Part shown: piece after piece, positions 18,744 to 20,192 of the stretch
Numbering within the stretch: position 1 is the stretch's first letter
Layout: each line of letters starts with the position of its first letter
Source of the DNA: Gracilariopsis chorda
Lineage: Eukaryota; Rhodophyta; Florideophyceae; Gracilariales; Gracilariaceae
Assembly: GCA_003194525.1 (NCBI GenBank)
Contig: NBIV01000720.1
Coordinates: 1-20,192, forward strand
Length of the DNA: 20,192 nucleotides
Direction of reading: 5' to 3'
Position numbers and translations under genes: made by a program
Notes under the pieces: model-generated
What the model was told of the DNA's origin: nothing
The model's input: the letters and a program-made list of their open reading frames with translations, nothing else
The model's database searches: none

Positions 18744-20125
18744 TTATACCCAACGTTTACTGTTGACTTCTTTTGTTGGATCGTTATTGGACTTCCAAAT
18801 TCCAGTGCAGCAAAAAAAATCAATTTTTGTCTGGATATCGTAGTTCCTCTTTTTTAAGCCTTCTGCAAGGTTACGATTACCTTGTATCCACATGAGCTTA
18901 TCAAGCTCTCCAGCTTCGAAACTGTTGCGAATGCGTTGTACGGTAGGTCGCAGTTGGTACTCGTGTCATTCATGTAGTGTTGTTATCGTGTCCCATAATT
19001 CCTTCGAATCCACCCCAATCTCATGTGTTATGAAACAGGTGCTGAACATAGAGCGTATAGCGTTCTTGACGTAGTATCCACGATCATCTGCAAAAGCACA
19101 TGCCAGAACTTCTGCACCATATGCAGAGTAAGAAATCCATTTCTCTTTGTGGCTTGACCGGTCGATGGTGTGGAATATGTTTCTGCTGGCTGTTGTAACT
19201 TTAATTCCTTGCGGCATTCCGGATTGTCCGTAGTCTCGTTTCTTTTACTGCATGTGAAGCATCCGAGAAAGTGACGATAGCTGTGCATCGGATTTCCAAA
19301 GGTCTTATGAAACGAAGAATGGGGCTTATGCGTAGCAATTCGTTGACTGATACATTCGCATCGACAATGTCCTGCACTTTCAGGTTAGATATTCGTTGTT
19401 GCATCAGCGATGCAATGGGCGAAGCTTGTGGCATAACTGCGTTCCTAAGGTACAGCAGAGTTCCTACTAGCGATCTGAAAGTTCTTTTCTCGACTTCTGT
19501 TACCTATGAGAGAGCCTGCTTGCGCCTTGTCCGATCAAGGTGAATGACCTTGATTCTCTTCATATATCTATGCATTGACATAGTCACTGAGCCATGTTCG
19601 TCTTGTTCAATCTTGCATCCGCTGCAGAGAATCTTCTGATTCACCACTGCCTTTCCGATGAAGAACCTCTTGCGTATTCTTGCAATAAACCGTTGCATTT
19701 CTTCAATGCTACCTGCCATCAGAAATTCATCGGTAAGCTTCGCGATTATCATCACGATTTTTCTTGCTTTTGCGCTTGACGTACAACTGTCCTATGCCTA
19801 GTATCCGTTCTAGTCCGCCGTACGTGAGCATCCATTCTTCCACGGTCTTCATCCATTGCCTTCCTGCTTCGACGATACCGTAAGGAAGTTTCGTTAGTTT
19901 CCACAATATGCCACGTATGCCATCCCATTCTCGTGGTTGACGGACGAATATGGATCTCCTTATCGGCCGCTCTGGAGGTATGTGCCCTTAATGTCGATCG
20001 CAGCAAGTCGGAATCCGAGGAAAGTTGTAATTGAGAGAAGAAGTCTTATTATATCCAGTTGCACTGTGGCTGAGTCTTTTCTAATGTCCTCTTTTTCCTT
20101 ATTGAAGTGCAATCCTCAAGGAGGA
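18744..20125 (-). pseudogene. Ty1/copia pol remnant (reverse transcriptase and RNase H)
   Basis: Read on the minus strand in several frames, the order of copia pol motifs is preserved. RT begins with DSATVQLDIIRLLLSITTF and LAAIDIKGTYLQSGR, then a stop (19960-19962), then IFVRQPREWDGI, LWKLTKLPYGIVEAGRQW, AKLTDEFLMAGS (the YVDD region, degraded) and CSGCKIEQDEHG. The connection follows: FRSLVGTLLYLRNAVMPQAS and LKVQDIVDANV. RNase H comes last: FSDASH, DYGQSGMPQGIKV, SYSAYGAEVLACAFADD, TLHE-stop (18966-18968)-HEYQLRPTVQRIRNSFEAGE and LAEGLKKRN. The frame ends at TAA 18744-18746. At least three frameshifts and two stops make it dead. In a live element this protein copies the RNA and removes the RNA strand. 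The 5' part (gag, protease, integrase) would lie to the right of the window. Confidence 0.85.
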
Positions 20126-20192
20126 AGACTCAGCGATGCCCTGTGGACTTGGGTTTTTGCCGCTTTCGCGTGTTTATGATTACTACCGCTAT

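Overview
This is nuclear DNA of a eukaryote whose genes appear to lack introns. A red alga of the Chondrus type is my best guess, held with moderate-to-low confidence. Three things point that way: single-exon ORFs among decayed mobile DNA; a broken bifunctional histidine gene (HisH-HisF, HIS7 type) with a Ser/Ala/Pro-rich, transit-peptide-like N-terminus; and a Ty1/copia pol of the type I associate with fungi and algae. A fungus is not excluded. I saw no tRNA, rRNA or CRISPR.

Layout. 1-1900 is mid-GC DNA with no recognisable gene. 2000-3200 is an AT-rich spacer. 3216-4570 is a decayed HIS7 pseudogene with both the glutaminase (HisH) and cyclase (HisF) domains. 4600-6080 is spacer. 6084-7346 (-) is an intact 420-codon orphan ORF. 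7347-8848 is spacer with one weak coding-like remnant.

8849-16900 is the core of the window: three members of one tyrosine-recombinase-like family, Crypton-like in having no reverse transcriptase beside it. Copy A (8849-10660, -, 603 aa) keeps an Arg...Arg...Tyr set. Copy D (12700-14238, -, 512 aa) is an intact ORF in which all three positions are substituted. Copy B (15827-16902, +) is frameshifted and truncated before the catalytic domain. A and B share a nearly identical 1.17-kb 5' module (10331-11502 and 14987-16156) in inverted orientation. It carries the promoter region and about 108 codons, and beyond it their bodies are only distantly related. Copy D lies in the 3.5-kb loop between the arms.

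17156-17911 (-) is a small protein kinase with HND and DFD in place of HRD and DFG. 18381-20125 (-) is the 3' part of a decayed Ty1/copia element: reverse transcriptase, RNase H, polypurine tract and a candidate 3' LTR. Its 5' part lies beyond the window.

The window reads as a mobile-element-rich island with a dead housekeeping gene at one side. Its most unusual content is the recombinase family: a shared duplicated promoter module, a paralogue that lost its active site but not its reading frame, and short dyad sequences at module boundaries and in the promoter.
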